Part shown: piece by piece, positions 1 to 7,244 of the stretch
Position numbering within the stretch: the first letter of the stretch is position 1
How the letters are laid out: every line of letters begins with the position of its first letter
Source of the DNA: Pseudomonas typographi
GTDB lineage: Bacteria > Pseudomonadota > Gammaproteobacteria > Pseudomonadales > Pseudomonadaceae
Direction: 5' to 3'
DNA length: 64,000 bases
Assembly (NCBI RefSeq): GCF_014694385.1
Contig: NZ_JAAOCA010000003.1
Span: 1 to 64,000 of the forward strand
Program-made: the position numbers and the translations under genes
The notes under the pieces: generated by a model
Seen by the model: only the letters and a program-made list of their open reading frames with translations
Database searches by the model: none
Told to the model about the DNA's origin: nothing

Positions 1-1
1 C

Positions 2-277
2 ATCTGCCCCCACTGCGCCAGCTTCGAGGTGGCGCCCCGCGCGGTGTCCGGCCGTGGGAAAGTGGTCAGCTACACCGTTAACTACCAACCTTGGGTAGCC
101 GAGCTGGAGGTCCCCTACGTGGTGGCCATCATCGAGTTGGCCGAGCAACCGGGGTTGCGCTTTGTCAGCAATGTGGTGGGTATGGACCCGCTGCAGGTGC
201 ATATCGACATGCCGGTCCACGTGCGCTTCCTGAATATCGAGGATGTCTGGCTACCACTTTTCGAAAGGGACCAATGA
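2..277 (+). CDS. DUF35 OB-fold protein, 3' part (acyl-CoA-binding partner of thiolase-like protein)
   Basis: Partial gene running in from the left edge; about 91 residues are visible. They begin with a CPHC pair, which fits the second half of the rubredoxin-like zinc ribbon of DUF35 proteins, followed by a beta-rich OB-fold segment. DUF35 proteins of this kind (for example the ChsH2 C-terminal domain) bind a thiolase-like protein and supply an acyl-CoA-binding surface. The TGA stop overlaps the ATG of the next gene in an ATGA arrangement, so the two products are probably made in stoichiometric amounts and form a complex. The first zinc-binding CxxC pair and the true start lie outside the window, so a fusion to another N-terminal domain cannot be excluded. 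Confidence 0.8.
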   Translation: MCPHCASFEVAPRAVSGRGKVVSYTVNYQPWVAELEVPYVVAIIELAEQPGLRFVSNVVGMDPLQVHIDMPVHVRFLNIEDVWLPLFERDQ

Positions 278-1467
278 TGCTCGCTCAGCGCTACGAGAAA
301 GATGTGGCCATCACCGGGATCGGCCAGTCGGAAGTCGGCCGGCCGGCATCGAAGCCTGCCCTGCGCTTGACGCTGGATGCCTGCCTGGAAGCCATCGCCG
401 ACGCCGGCCTGGAGCGCTCCGACATAGACGGCGTGGCCTGCTGGCCCGGGGACAACAACAACGGCGACCCCTTCTCCCCCGTGGGCCCCAGCGCGCTAAA
501 AAGCGCCCTGGGGCTTAACGTTAACTGGTTCGGCGGCGGCTACGAAGGGCCAGGGCCACTCGCCGGGGTGATCAACGGGGCCATGGCCATTGCTGCCGGC
601 CTATGCCGCCATGTGCTGGTGTTCCGCACCATCAGCGAGGCATCGGCGCGCCTGACGAGCAAACAAGGCGGTGCGCTGACCAACAAGACCCAGGGCCGTG
701 ACAGCAGCTACGCCTGGCAATGGTTTACACCGTTCAACGTGCTGTCTGGGGTGAACCTGATGGCGCTTTACGCACAACGGCATTTTCACGAATACGGCAC
801 CCGCCCCGAACAGTTGGCGCAGATCGCCCTCACCTGCCGGCAGAACGCCATGAGCAACCCCAAGGCGATCTATCGCACGCCGATGACCTTGGATGACTAT
901 ATGGCCTCGCGGGTGATCTCCACGCCGCTACGCATGTTCGACTGCGACGTGCACTGCGATGCCTCGACCGCCATCGTGCTGTCGCGCCGCGACGCCGCGC
1001 GGGACACACGCAACGCGCCGATCCGCATCGAATCCATCGGTGCCGCGCTGAACCAACCATGGTCGTGGGACCAGATATCCCTGACCCAAATGGCGGCCTT
1101 CGACGTGGGCAGGATGATGTGGGCGCGCACTGACTACCGGCCCGAGGATGTCGACTGCGCACAGCTGTATGACGGCTTCTCGATCCTCACGATGATCTGG
1201 CTGGAGGCACTGGGGCTGTGCCCGGTCGGCGAGAGCGGCGCGTTCGTCGAGGGCGGCAGGCGCATCGCGCTGGGCGGCCCGCTACCGATCAACACCAACG
1301 GCGGCCAGTTGTCCGGCGGGCGCACGCACGGCCTGGGCTACGTCCATGAGGCCTGCCTGCAGCTATGGGGGCGCGCGCAAGGCAGGCAACTGGTGGATAA
1401 CCGTGTTTGCGCCGTCGCTGCAGGGGGCGGGCCACTCGGCGGCAGCCTGCTGCTGGTGAAGGAGTAA
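274..1467 (+). CDS. thiolase-like lipid-transfer protein / probable side-chain aldolase (Ltp2/DitF type)
   Basis: A 397-residue protein with the thiolase fold: an N-terminal AITGIGQSEVGR stretch, a conserved QLYDGFS segment, a NTNGGQLSGG loop and an AAGGGPLGGS C-terminus. The glycine-rich segment where thiolases carry the nucleophilic cysteine reads GGGYEGPGP and has no Cys. This matches SCP-x/Ltp2-like retro-aldolases better than true thiolases; in Ltp2 tyrosines in the YD and GY segments are proposed to act, and both segments are present. The start is the ATG overlapping the DUF35 stop (ATGA); a second ATG follows directly and is equally possible. Likely role, by inference: chain shortening of a CoA-activated polycyclic substrate. 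DitF of diterpenoid degraders is a member of this family. Confidence 0.8.
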   Translation: MMLAQRYEKDVAITGIGQSEVGRPASKPALRLTLDACLEAIADAGLERSDIDGVACWPGDNNNGDPFSPVGPSALKSALGLNVNWFGGGYEGPGPLAGVINGAMAIAAGLCRHVLVFRTISEASARLTSKQGGALTNKTQGRDSSYAWQWFTPFNVLSGVNLMALYAQRHFHEYGTRPEQLAQIALTCRQNAMSNPKAIYRTPMTLDDYMASRVISTPLRMFDCDVHCDASTAIVLSRRDAARDTRNAPIRIESIGAALNQPWSWDQISLTQMAAFDVGRMMWARTDYRPEDVDCAQLYDGFSILTMIWLEALGLCPVGESGAFVEGGRRIALGGPLPINTNGGQLSGGRTHGLGYVHEACLQLWGRAQGRQLVDNRVCAVAAGGGPLGGSLLLVKE

Positions 1468-1493
1468 TTGCCCGGCGCGCTTCAGCCTGGTGC

Positions 1494-2288
1494 TCAAAAC
1501 AGTACGCTGGTCAGCTCCGTGCAGAACTCGACCAGCGCTGCGCCCAGCTCGGCGATACCCGCGTCGTCGCGCTGGCCGCGAAACATCACCGCGGACACAG
1601 TGAACTCGATGCTGCCCGAAGGTGAATAGACCGGTGCGGCGATGGCCATGATGCCTACCGAGAAATGCCCGTCATCGGTCGCCCAGCCCCTTTCGGTCGC
1701 CAGGCGCACCTCCTCTACGTAATCGTCGAATGCCAACGGCCGGGACCAACGGATATTGTCGAATCCGCCGCGGACTTGGGGGTCGTTCAAGTCAACCTGG
1801 GTCGCGAACAGGCGCCCGCTGGCCCCCATCAGCAAGGGCAGGCGCTGCCCCTCGGCCATGTCGATGCGCACGTCTGCGGGGCTGGCGGCCGAGCTGACAA
1901 TAACAATGCGATCCGGTCCTATGCGCCGCCAAAGGGTAATGGTGACCCGCTGGCGCGCGGCGAGATTCTGTAGCAGTGGCTTGGCCAGTTGAACCCGCTG
2001 GCCTTGTGTGACCAACTGCTCGACCAGCCGGGCCAGCCCCAGGCCTGCCGAATAGCGCTTCGACATCGGATTAAAATCGACGACATCCTCTTGCAGCAGG
2101 GTGCGTAATATATTGAAGCACGTGCTTGGGTTGATGCCGAGCTGGCGGGCGATATCCACTGAACGCTCGGGCGCTCCAGCCTGGCTCAGATGTCGCAGGA
2201 TTCTGATGGCATTGGAAACCGGCTTGACGATGACCGCAGTGGTCGCTTTGCGATGATCGTTGCTTTCCAAAACGTCGGTGGTCTCCAT
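1494..2288 (-). CDS. IclR-family transcriptional regulator
   Basis: A 264-residue regulator. Residues about 24-80 form a winged helix-turn-helix (SNAIRILRHL, then a DIARQLGINPSTCFNIL recognition region), and residues about 90-264 form the IclR effector-binding domain, ending in a VYSPSGSIEFTVS-like segment. It is convergent with the thiolase-like gene and is the last gene of the minus-strand group, 83 bp after the MFS gene. It probably senses the aromatic or terpenoid substrate and controls the ring-cleavage genes; dit clusters use an IclR-type regulator, DitR. A GGAAA ribosome site precedes the ATG, and an inverted repeat at 2324-2339 could be its own operator. Confidence 0.85.
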   Translation of the reverse strand: METTDVLESNDHRKATTAVIVKPVSNAIRILRHLSQAGAPERSVDIARQLGINPSTCFNILRTLLQEDVVDFNPMSKRYSAGLGLARLVEQLVTQGQRVQLAKPLLQNLAARQRVTITLWRRIGPDRIVIVSSAASPADVRIDMAEGQRLPLLMGASGRLFATQVDLNDPQVRGGFDNIRWSRPLAFDDYVEEVRLATERGWATDDGHFSVGIMAIAAPVYSPSGSIEFTVSAVMFRGQRDDAGIAELGAALVEFCTELTSVLF

Positions 2289-2323
2289 GCAAATTTCCGA
2301 TAAGCCGGCTTACTATAGCGGGC

Positions 2324-2339
2324 ATTCTATACAGAGAAT
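2324..2339. promoter_or_regulatory. inverted repeat upstream of the IclR gene
   Basis: ATTCT (2324-2328) and AGAAT (2335-2339) are inverted around a 6-bp spacer, 36 bp upstream of the IclR start codon. IclR proteins often bind short palindromes near their own promoters, so this is a candidate autoregulatory operator. The arms are short and AT-rich, so chance occurrence is possible. Confidence 0.25.
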
Positions 2340-2371
2340 AAAAAGGTGCCTGTAGTTTCGTATGGTAACCG

Positions 2372-4003
2372 TCAGTTTTTTTCGTTCGGTGGTTGATAGA
2401 GGTAACGCCGCGGTGCGCGCGCTTCGCAGCGATAGCGCAGCAGTTGCCTTTCATTGGCCTGATCGGCCAGCGTAAGGCGCGCATGCTGGCGCAGGTAATC
2501 CAGCCAGGAGGCCACGATGAATCGCTCGACGTAGTGATCCACTTCGCCGATATCCCGATACAGCCTCCAGTTCTGCGCCCCGTTGCGGCGCCGCGCCTTA
2601 CCGACGGCATAGACGATATCGAGGAACTCGCGACGTTGAGCCGACTTCACCTCATAGCTGATCTCCACCGACACCGGCCCCTCCTCATGTGCCACCGGTA
2701 CGCTGAGCAGTGGCTTGTCAGTTTGCTGCGCATCGGCAAAATCGGCCTCGCGGCCCATTTCGATGGGGCCGTTGCGGGTCAGCAGCAACCCTAGAAGAAT
2801 GCTCAGCGCCGACAGCAGCAGGCTGTACTGCAGACCAAGGTATTGCGCAAGGGCGCCCCAGATCGCCCCTCCCAACGCCATCGCGCCCATCAGCATCAGC
2901 AAGTAAACCGAGGCAACCCGTGCCCGGACCCAATTGGCCGCATAGGTCTGTACCACCGTGGAGACCGTGGCATTCACCGCCATCCAGCCCATGCCAGCGA
3001 ACAGCAGCATGGCGCAGACCACCAGGCGATTGTGGGACAGCGCCGCGGCCAGCGTGGCGGCAGCGAAAGCGAAGGCGCCGGCGACTATCACGCGGCGCAG
3101 CGGGAAACGGCGGTACACTTGGGTCAGGTTGAGTGCGGCGAACACCGCACCGGCACCGAGGAACGCCATCAGCAAGCCGTAACCGCCCGCGTCCATGGCC
3201 AATTCATCCTTGGCCACCAACGGCAGCAAAGCCCAGAGCGCGCTGGCGCAACTGGTGAAAACGAACACTTGCTTGAGCGCGCTGAACAGCACCGCCGAAT
3301 GGCGTATGTAGCGCAAGCCGCTGCGCATCCCGCCGGCCAGCGTCTCCGGGGGCAAGCCCTCCGGCCGTACCTTTGGCGACAGGCGAAAGATAAAACCGAT
3401 CACGCCGGCCATGCACAGCACAATCGCCAGGAACACCGAGGCGGCGTTCCACCCGGCGATCAGCGCCCCCGCGAGGGCTGGGCCGAGCGCACGGGTAGCA
3501 TTGATCGAAATACCGTTGAGCGAAACCGCCGCCGGCACCTGCTCGCGCGGGAGCACGCCGACCACGGTGACCATCCAGGCAGACATTCCCAGCGCGCTTC
3601 CGGTACCCAGCACGAAGGTAAACAGCAGCAGCGACCAGGCCTGCAGCAGCCCATAGTAAGCCAACACACAAAGCACCGCAGCAGCGACGAGTACAGTGGA
3701 TTGGGTGAGCAACAGCAGGCGCCGAGTATCCATGCGATCTGCGAGTACGCCGCCGGGCAGGCCAAAAAGGAACACGGGCAGGGTGATCGCCGTTTGCACC
3801 AGCGAGACCATCAAGGGCGACGCCGACAACAAGGTCATGATCCAGGCGGCCCCCACCGTTTGCATCCAGATCGCCATGTTGGCCGCCGCGCAGGCAAGCC
3901 ATAGGCCGACGAACACCTTGTGCCGCAACGGTGCCCAGAACGGCGCTGAATCGGTCGCCACGGCGTTGCCGGTCGCGGGCGCGTGGTCCGTATCGTGACT
4001 CAT
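2372..4003 (-). CDS. MFS transporter, enterobactin-exporter-like (MFS_3) with C-terminal ABM-like domain
   Basis: A 543-residue membrane protein. About twelve hydrophobic segments span residues 25-415, starting at FVGLWLACAAANMAIWMQTV; MFS signature GGVLADRMDTRR lies between TM2 and TM3. The C-terminal 120 residues are soluble and include RREFLDIVYAVG, typical of the monooxygenase-like tail of the MFS_3 (PF05977) family. The ATG at 4003 overlaps the TGA of the FAH-type gene (ATGA), so translation is coupled and an upstream TTG/CTG extension was not used. Role by context: export of a toxic intermediate or uptake of substrate; the family members known best are exporters. Confidence 0.8.
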   Translation of the reverse strand: MSHDTDHAPATGNAVATDSAPFWAPLRHKVFVGLWLACAAANMAIWMQTVGAAWIMTLLSASPLMVSLVQTAITLPVFLFGLPGGVLADRMDTRRLLLLTQSTVLVAAAVLCVLAYYGLLQAWSLLLFTFVLGTGSALGMSAWMVTVVGVLPREQVPAAVSLNGISINATRALGPALAGALIAGWNAASVFLAIVLCMAGVIGFIFRLSPKVRPEGLPPETLAGGMRSGLRYIRHSAVLFSALKQVFVFTSCASALWALLPLVAKDELAMDAGGYGLLMAFLGAGAVFAALNLTQVYRRFPLRRVIVAGAFAFAAATLAAALSHNRLVVCAMLLFAGMGWMAVNATVSTVVQTYAANWVRARVASVYLLMLMGAMALGGAIWGALAQYLGLQYSLLLSALSILLGLLLTRNGPIEMGREADFADAQQTDKPLLSVPVAHEEGPVSVEISYEVKSAQRREFLDIVYAVGKARRRNGAQNWRLYRDIGEVDHYVERFIVASWLDYLRQHARLTLADQANERQLLRYRCEARAPRRYLYQPPNEKN

Positions 4004-4881
4004 GGGCCGACCGGCATTCCGAGGCGCCCGACGCTGCGGGCAGCAGGCAGGCGGCGCCGCGCGCCTACGCGGTTGCACAAGCGGCCGATGCCTTCTATCC
4101 GCGCTTCGACGGTATCGCCGGGTTCGAGGAAGCGCCCGCTTTCCAGCCCAACGCCGTGGCTGGAGCCGGTGAACAGCAGGTCGCCCGGCTGCAGTGTGAT
4201 GCGCGCGTCTACATAATTGAGCAATTCGTCGATGCCAAAGATCATCTGCCGGGTGTTGTCCAACTGCCGCCTTTCACCGTTTACGCTCAGGCTGATCTCC
4301 AATGCCGGCTGGCCCGCGCCACCGAACTCGTCAAGGGTAACGATCCACGGGCCTACCGGCGTGGTCCGGTCCATCGCCTTCTGCGTCAGCAGGTCAAGCC
4401 GCGCGATCTGCCGGCCGGCGTCGCGGGCACTGATGTCATTGCCTACCGTGTAGCCCAACAGGCAGGCGCTGGCGCGGGGCTCCTCGCCCAGCGGCCGCGC
4501 CAACACGGCGACCAGTTCGACCTCGTAGTCGAGTTCGCGGGTCAGCGGCGGATAGCCTATTTCGTCGTAAGCACCGATCAGCGCCGACGCCGGCTTGATG
4601 TAACCCAGGCTATGGGCGGGCGCCTGGCTTCCCAGGCGTTCCAGGTGGCTGAGGTAGTTCAGCCCTATGCCGAATGCCCGCGCGCCGGGTTCCAGCGGAG
4701 GTAACAAGCGGCACCCAGCCAGCGCGATGGGTTCCGCAGCCAAGTCGAGCACCTCGGCGCCCCGCGCGGCAAGCAGCCCAGCCCAACGATCGAAAGGTGC
4801 GCGAATATGTCTTAGATGGTCATCACCCTCGAGCGCGGCCCAGAACACTTCGCCAGCACATGCCACACGCGCCAGGCGCAT
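4000..4881 (-). CDS. fumarylacetoacetate hydrolase (FAH) family hydrolase/decarboxylase-isomerase
   Basis: A 293-residue FAH-fold enzyme. Metal-binding acidic residues are visible in the ELDYEVEL segment (E120, E122) and in YTVGNDISARD (D149), followed by MDRTTPVGPW. FAH enzymes split C-C bonds in 1,3-dicarbonyl ring-fission products or act as isomerase/decarboxylases. The gene directly follows the extradiol dioxygenase, so its substrate is probably a metabolite of the ring-cleavage product. Start chosen at the ATG two bases past the dioxygenase stop, with GGAGG upstream; an ATG at 4911 would add ten residues overlapping that gene. It occupies the position of ditH-like genes in diterpenoid clusters. 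Confidence 0.85.
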   Translation of the reverse strand: MRLARVACAGEVFWAALEGDDHLRHIRAPFDRWAGLLAARGAEVLDLAAEPIALAGCRLLPPLEPGARAFGIGLNYLSHLERLGSQAPAHSLGYIKPASALIGAYDEIGYPPLTRELDYEVELVAVLARPLGEEPRASACLLGYTVGNDISARDAGRQIARLDLLTQKAMDRTTPVGPWIVTLDEFGGAGQPALEISLSVNGERRQLDNTRQMIFGIDELLNYVDARITLQPGDLLFTGSSHGVGLESGRFLEPGDTVEARIEGIGRLCNRVGARRRLPAARSVGRLGMPVGP

Positions 4882-4882
4882 C

Positions 4883-5824
4883 TCAGGCTTTACCTCCCAG
4901 GTACTGCGCATCCAGCACCTCGGCTGGGGTTTTCACGCTAAGCCCGAGAACCGGCCCGACCATCTCGTGGCCCCACAGGCTAAGGCGTTCCGGATTGAGC
5001 TCGAAGGGGTCGCCCTGCCAGGGCTCGATCTCGGCAATGGTCTCGAACGCGAAGCCCGAAGGCGTGAAGTGATAGAACGACAGGTGCGGGTCTTGCGTAT
5101 GCTGGCCGAGGGTCATCATCATGGGCAGTTCACGCGTGCGAACGATGTCATAGGTTTCACCCACGTCGCGGATACTGTTCACGAACACCCCGACATGCTG
5201 CACACCCATCCGCCCCGGGCTATGGCCGTAGGCGATATCGTGGCTGGTATGGTGGTTGAGCTTCGAGCGAAAGAAGCCGGTGCGCCCCTTGCCGGCACCG
5301 GCGCCGTACCAACTGAAGCCCATCACGTTGACCAGAAAATGCTCCAGTTCCGGGCCGTATTCCGGGGTGATGAGCACGATGTGCCCGGCGCCTCGCTCGT
5401 TGGCCAAAAAGCCGCCGTGGGGGCGCCCGGGAATGAAGGATCGCGGCGTCCATTTCTGTGCGTAAAACAGCTCGTGGCGATAGCCGACCGGGTCCCGGAA
5501 ACACACCAGCTCGCGTACACCACGCTTTTCGCACAGCTCGGCATCGCCGCGTACGAACTCGACCCCGGCCGCGGTGAATCGCTTCAGGGCGTCTTCGAAC
5601 GCCAGCCTGCCCAGCGCTTCCCAGCCGATATAACTCAGCCGGTCGACCGCGCCGGGATGAAAGGCAAAGCGATGGCGACGATCGTCGATCTTGAAATACA
5701 GTGAGTCGGGATCGCTGTCCGGATTGCGCCCTTTAGCGAAGCCCATCACCTGCGGCCCATACTCGCGCCACGCGTCTAGTTCGGGAGTTTCGAAGCCCAG
5801 ATAACCGATGCCAATGATGTCCAT
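4883..5824 (-). CDS. type I (VOC) two-domain extradiol ring-cleavage dioxygenase, DitC/BphC-like
   Basis: A 313-residue protein of two VOC domains, the normal length for 2,3-dihydroxybiphenyl-type dioxygenases. Numbering closely parallels BphC: Fe(II) ligands H148 (AGHIVL), H210 (VQHVGVF) and E261 (FAFETI), with active-site H195 (HTSHDIA), H242 (LGQHTQDPH) and Y251 (SFY). All catalytic residues are intact, so an active meta-cleaving enzyme for a catechol-like ring is expected. AAGGTGATCCC lies upstream of the ATG. It is followed by the FAH gene and preceded by an SDR, matching the catechol-forming and ring-opening steps of polycyclic degradation. The substrate cannot be read from sequence; a diterpenoid or steroid catechol is inferred from context. 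Confidence 0.88.
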   Translation of the reverse strand: MDIIGIGYLGFETPELDAWREYGPQVMGFAKGRNPDSDPDSLYFKIDDRRHRFAFHPGAVDRLSYIGWEALGRLAFEDALKRFTAAGVEFVRGDAELCEKRGVRELVCFRDPVGYRHELFYAQKWTPRSFIPGRPHGGFLANERGAGHIVLITPEYGPELEHFLVNVMGFSWYGAGAGKGRTGFFRSKLNHHTSHDIAYGHSPGRMGVQHVGVFVNSIRDVGETYDIVRTRELPMMMTLGQHTQDPHLSFYHFTPSGFAFETIAEIEPWQGDPFELNPERLSLWGHEMVGPVLGLSVKTPAEVLDAQYLGGKA

Positions 5825-5884
5825 GGGATCACCTTTTTATTGTTAGATGTGATTCGTCGCGGGGCCGATACCCCGCATTGGAGG

Positions 5885-6646
5885 CTAGACCGCAAGCAGA
5901 CCGCCGTCGATGACGAAGTCAGAACCAGTAATGAATGAGGCCTCACTGGAGGCGACGAACACTGCCATCGCTACCACCTCTTCCGGTTCGCCGGGGCGAT
6001 CCATCAATACACCGTCGAGTAGCGCAGCCCGCGCCTTGGGGTCGTCGAGGAAGGCCCGGGTCCCGGGCGTTGCGACGAACCCGGGGCTGAGGCTGACGGC
6101 ACGGATACCGACCGGCGCCCCTTCCACCGCCAACTGCCGTGTAAAGGAAACCACCGCGCCCTTCGCCGCTGCATGGGCGCACAGCCCTGCAACCTTGGAC
6201 CCGCCCCAGGCGGCCGTCGAGGACACATTGATGATCACCCCGCGCTGCTCGGCCAAGTGATGCCACGCGTATTTGGTGGTGTAGAACAACAGGTCTATTT
6301 CGTTGCGGAGGGTGTAGTGCCAGTCCTCTACCGAGAGCTCGGCCACCGGCCCAAAGCGCGCTGCGGACGCATTGTTGTACAGGATGTCGATACGGCCGTG
6401 TTCGGCCACCGCGGCCTCTACCCAGGCTTTGGCTTGCTGATGATCGCCGAGGTCGACCGCCCCCGCCCCATACAACCTGAAACCTGCGGCGCGCATCTGT
6501 TCGGCGGTGTCCTCATGGGCTGCCCCATTGAAGTCGCAGCCGACCACGATGGCGCCCTCAGCGGCGAAACGCAGCGCCGCAACGCGCCCTTGCCCGCCAC
6601 CGGTGCCGGTGATCAGCGCAACCTTTCCTTCCAGACGACCCGTCAT
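5885..6646 (-). CDS. short-chain dehydrogenase/reductase with His in place of catalytic Tyr
   Basis: A 253-residue classical SDR. The cofactor loop TGTGGGQG (residues 14-20), the NNAS motif (91-94), the VSST serine region (141-144) and a C-terminal GSDFVIDGG are all present. At the YxxxK position the sequence is H158-A-A-A-K162, so the usual catalytic tyrosine is His. Several SDR subfamilies share HxxxK, so this may be a divergent but active dehydrogenase. Start chosen at 6646 because AAAGGAGG lies just upstream; an in-frame ATG at 6670 lacks such a site. It sits 60 bp upstream of the dioxygenase gene and 60 bp downstream of the ferredoxin gene and is probably co-transcribed with both. Confidence 0.85.
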   Translation of the reverse strand: MTGRLEGKVALITGTGGGQGRVAALRFAAEGAIVVGCDFNGAAHEDTAEQMRAAGFRLYGAGAVDLGDHQQAKAWVEAAVAEHGRIDILYNNASAARFGPVAELSVEDWHYTLRNEIDLLFYTTKYAWHHLAEQRGVIINVSSTAAWGGSKVAGLCAHAAAKGAVVSFTRQLAVEGAPVGIRAVSLSPGFVATPGTRAFLDDPKARAALLDGVLMDRPGEPEEVVAMAVFVASSEASFITGSDFVIDGGLLAV

Positions 6647-6706
6647 CACATCCTCCTTTGGCCTATTCATGCCCTGAGATTTTAGATAGGAAACTCAGGC
6701 AGAGCC

Positions 6707-6931
6707 TTATTCAGGTGTGATCGGTTCGAGCCAAATGGCCTCGGCGGGGCAGGCAGCCGCGCCTTCGCGGGCGTCCTCCTCGAGCTCCGGTGGTACCGGG
6801 TCATCATCCAGGTAGACCAAACCATCGGCATCGAGTTTGTAGATGCTCGGGCACACCGCAGCGCACAGGCCATAGCCACAGCAGCGGCTACGGTCGGCCA
6901 CCGCACGAAATTGCGCTTTTTCTGAACTCAT
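6707..6931 (-). CDS. small [3Fe-4S]/[4Fe-4S]-type ferredoxin (DitA3- or P450-ferredoxin-like)
   Basis: A 74-residue acidic protein with cysteines C17, C18, C23, C27 and C61. The pattern C17-x5-C23 ... C61-P is that of single-cluster ferredoxins serving bacterial P450s. The residue that would be the second cysteine of a CxxCxxC site is Y20, which favours a [3Fe-4S] cluster. C27 in an extra CP motif leaves open a fourth ligand. It is the first gene of the minus-strand ring-cleavage group, with AAGGAGAAAATA before its ATG. It could donate electrons to a Rieske dioxygenase encoded outside the window (as DitA3 does) or to the P450 at 14.7-16.0 kb. Confidence 0.85.
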   Translation of the reverse strand: MSSEKAQFRAVADRSRCCGYGLCAAVCPSIYKLDADGLVYLDDDPVPPELEEDAREGAAACPAEAIWLEPITPE

Positions 6932-7244
6932 TATTTTCTCCTTATCAGGTTCAGTTGAGACGATAATGAACAGTTTTATAACATGTGTAAACGTTGATCG
7001 AAAAAAAACCTCAGGCCTGCTGTCTAGGCCCCAAAAAACCGACGGTTCTGCCTTGTTAGGCGCAGCGATCGATTGAAAAATCAGCCCAAGAAACGGCTAA
7101 ATCTACCGAACGGGGGGATTTCATAAAACCTTATATTGACAGTAACTAAAAATATGTACATAAAGTAATCCTTGCATACCCTGGCAACTGCCGAAGGGTG
7201 GCGCGCAGTGCTTGGCTCGACAAAACCAATAAGGAAGCCAATCC
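6932..7244. promoter_or_regulatory. divergent intergenic region between ferredoxin and MFS operons
   Basis: 313 bp without a gene, AT-rich next to the MFS gene. TTGACA at 7136-7141 is followed after 17 bp by CATAAA (7159-7164), a plausible sigma-70 promoter reading toward the MFS gene 80 bp downstream. The 10-bp palindrome TATGTACATA (7153-7162) overlaps the spacer and -10 box, a good place for a repressor. A second short palindrome, AACCG-A-CGGTT, lies at 7037-7047. The ferredoxin promoter must also lie here but has no clear consensus. Confidence 0.5.

Noticed and set aside
91..273. Upstream extension of the thiolase-like gene
   Set aside because: It overlaps the DUF35 gene in another frame and reads as Gly/Arg-rich sequence; the ATGA overlap gives a better start.
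2843..3904. 353-codon plus-strand frame opposite the MFS_3 gene
   Set aside because: Composition is Gln/His/Arg-rich and lacks membrane or domain features; it is the shadow of the minus-strand transporter.
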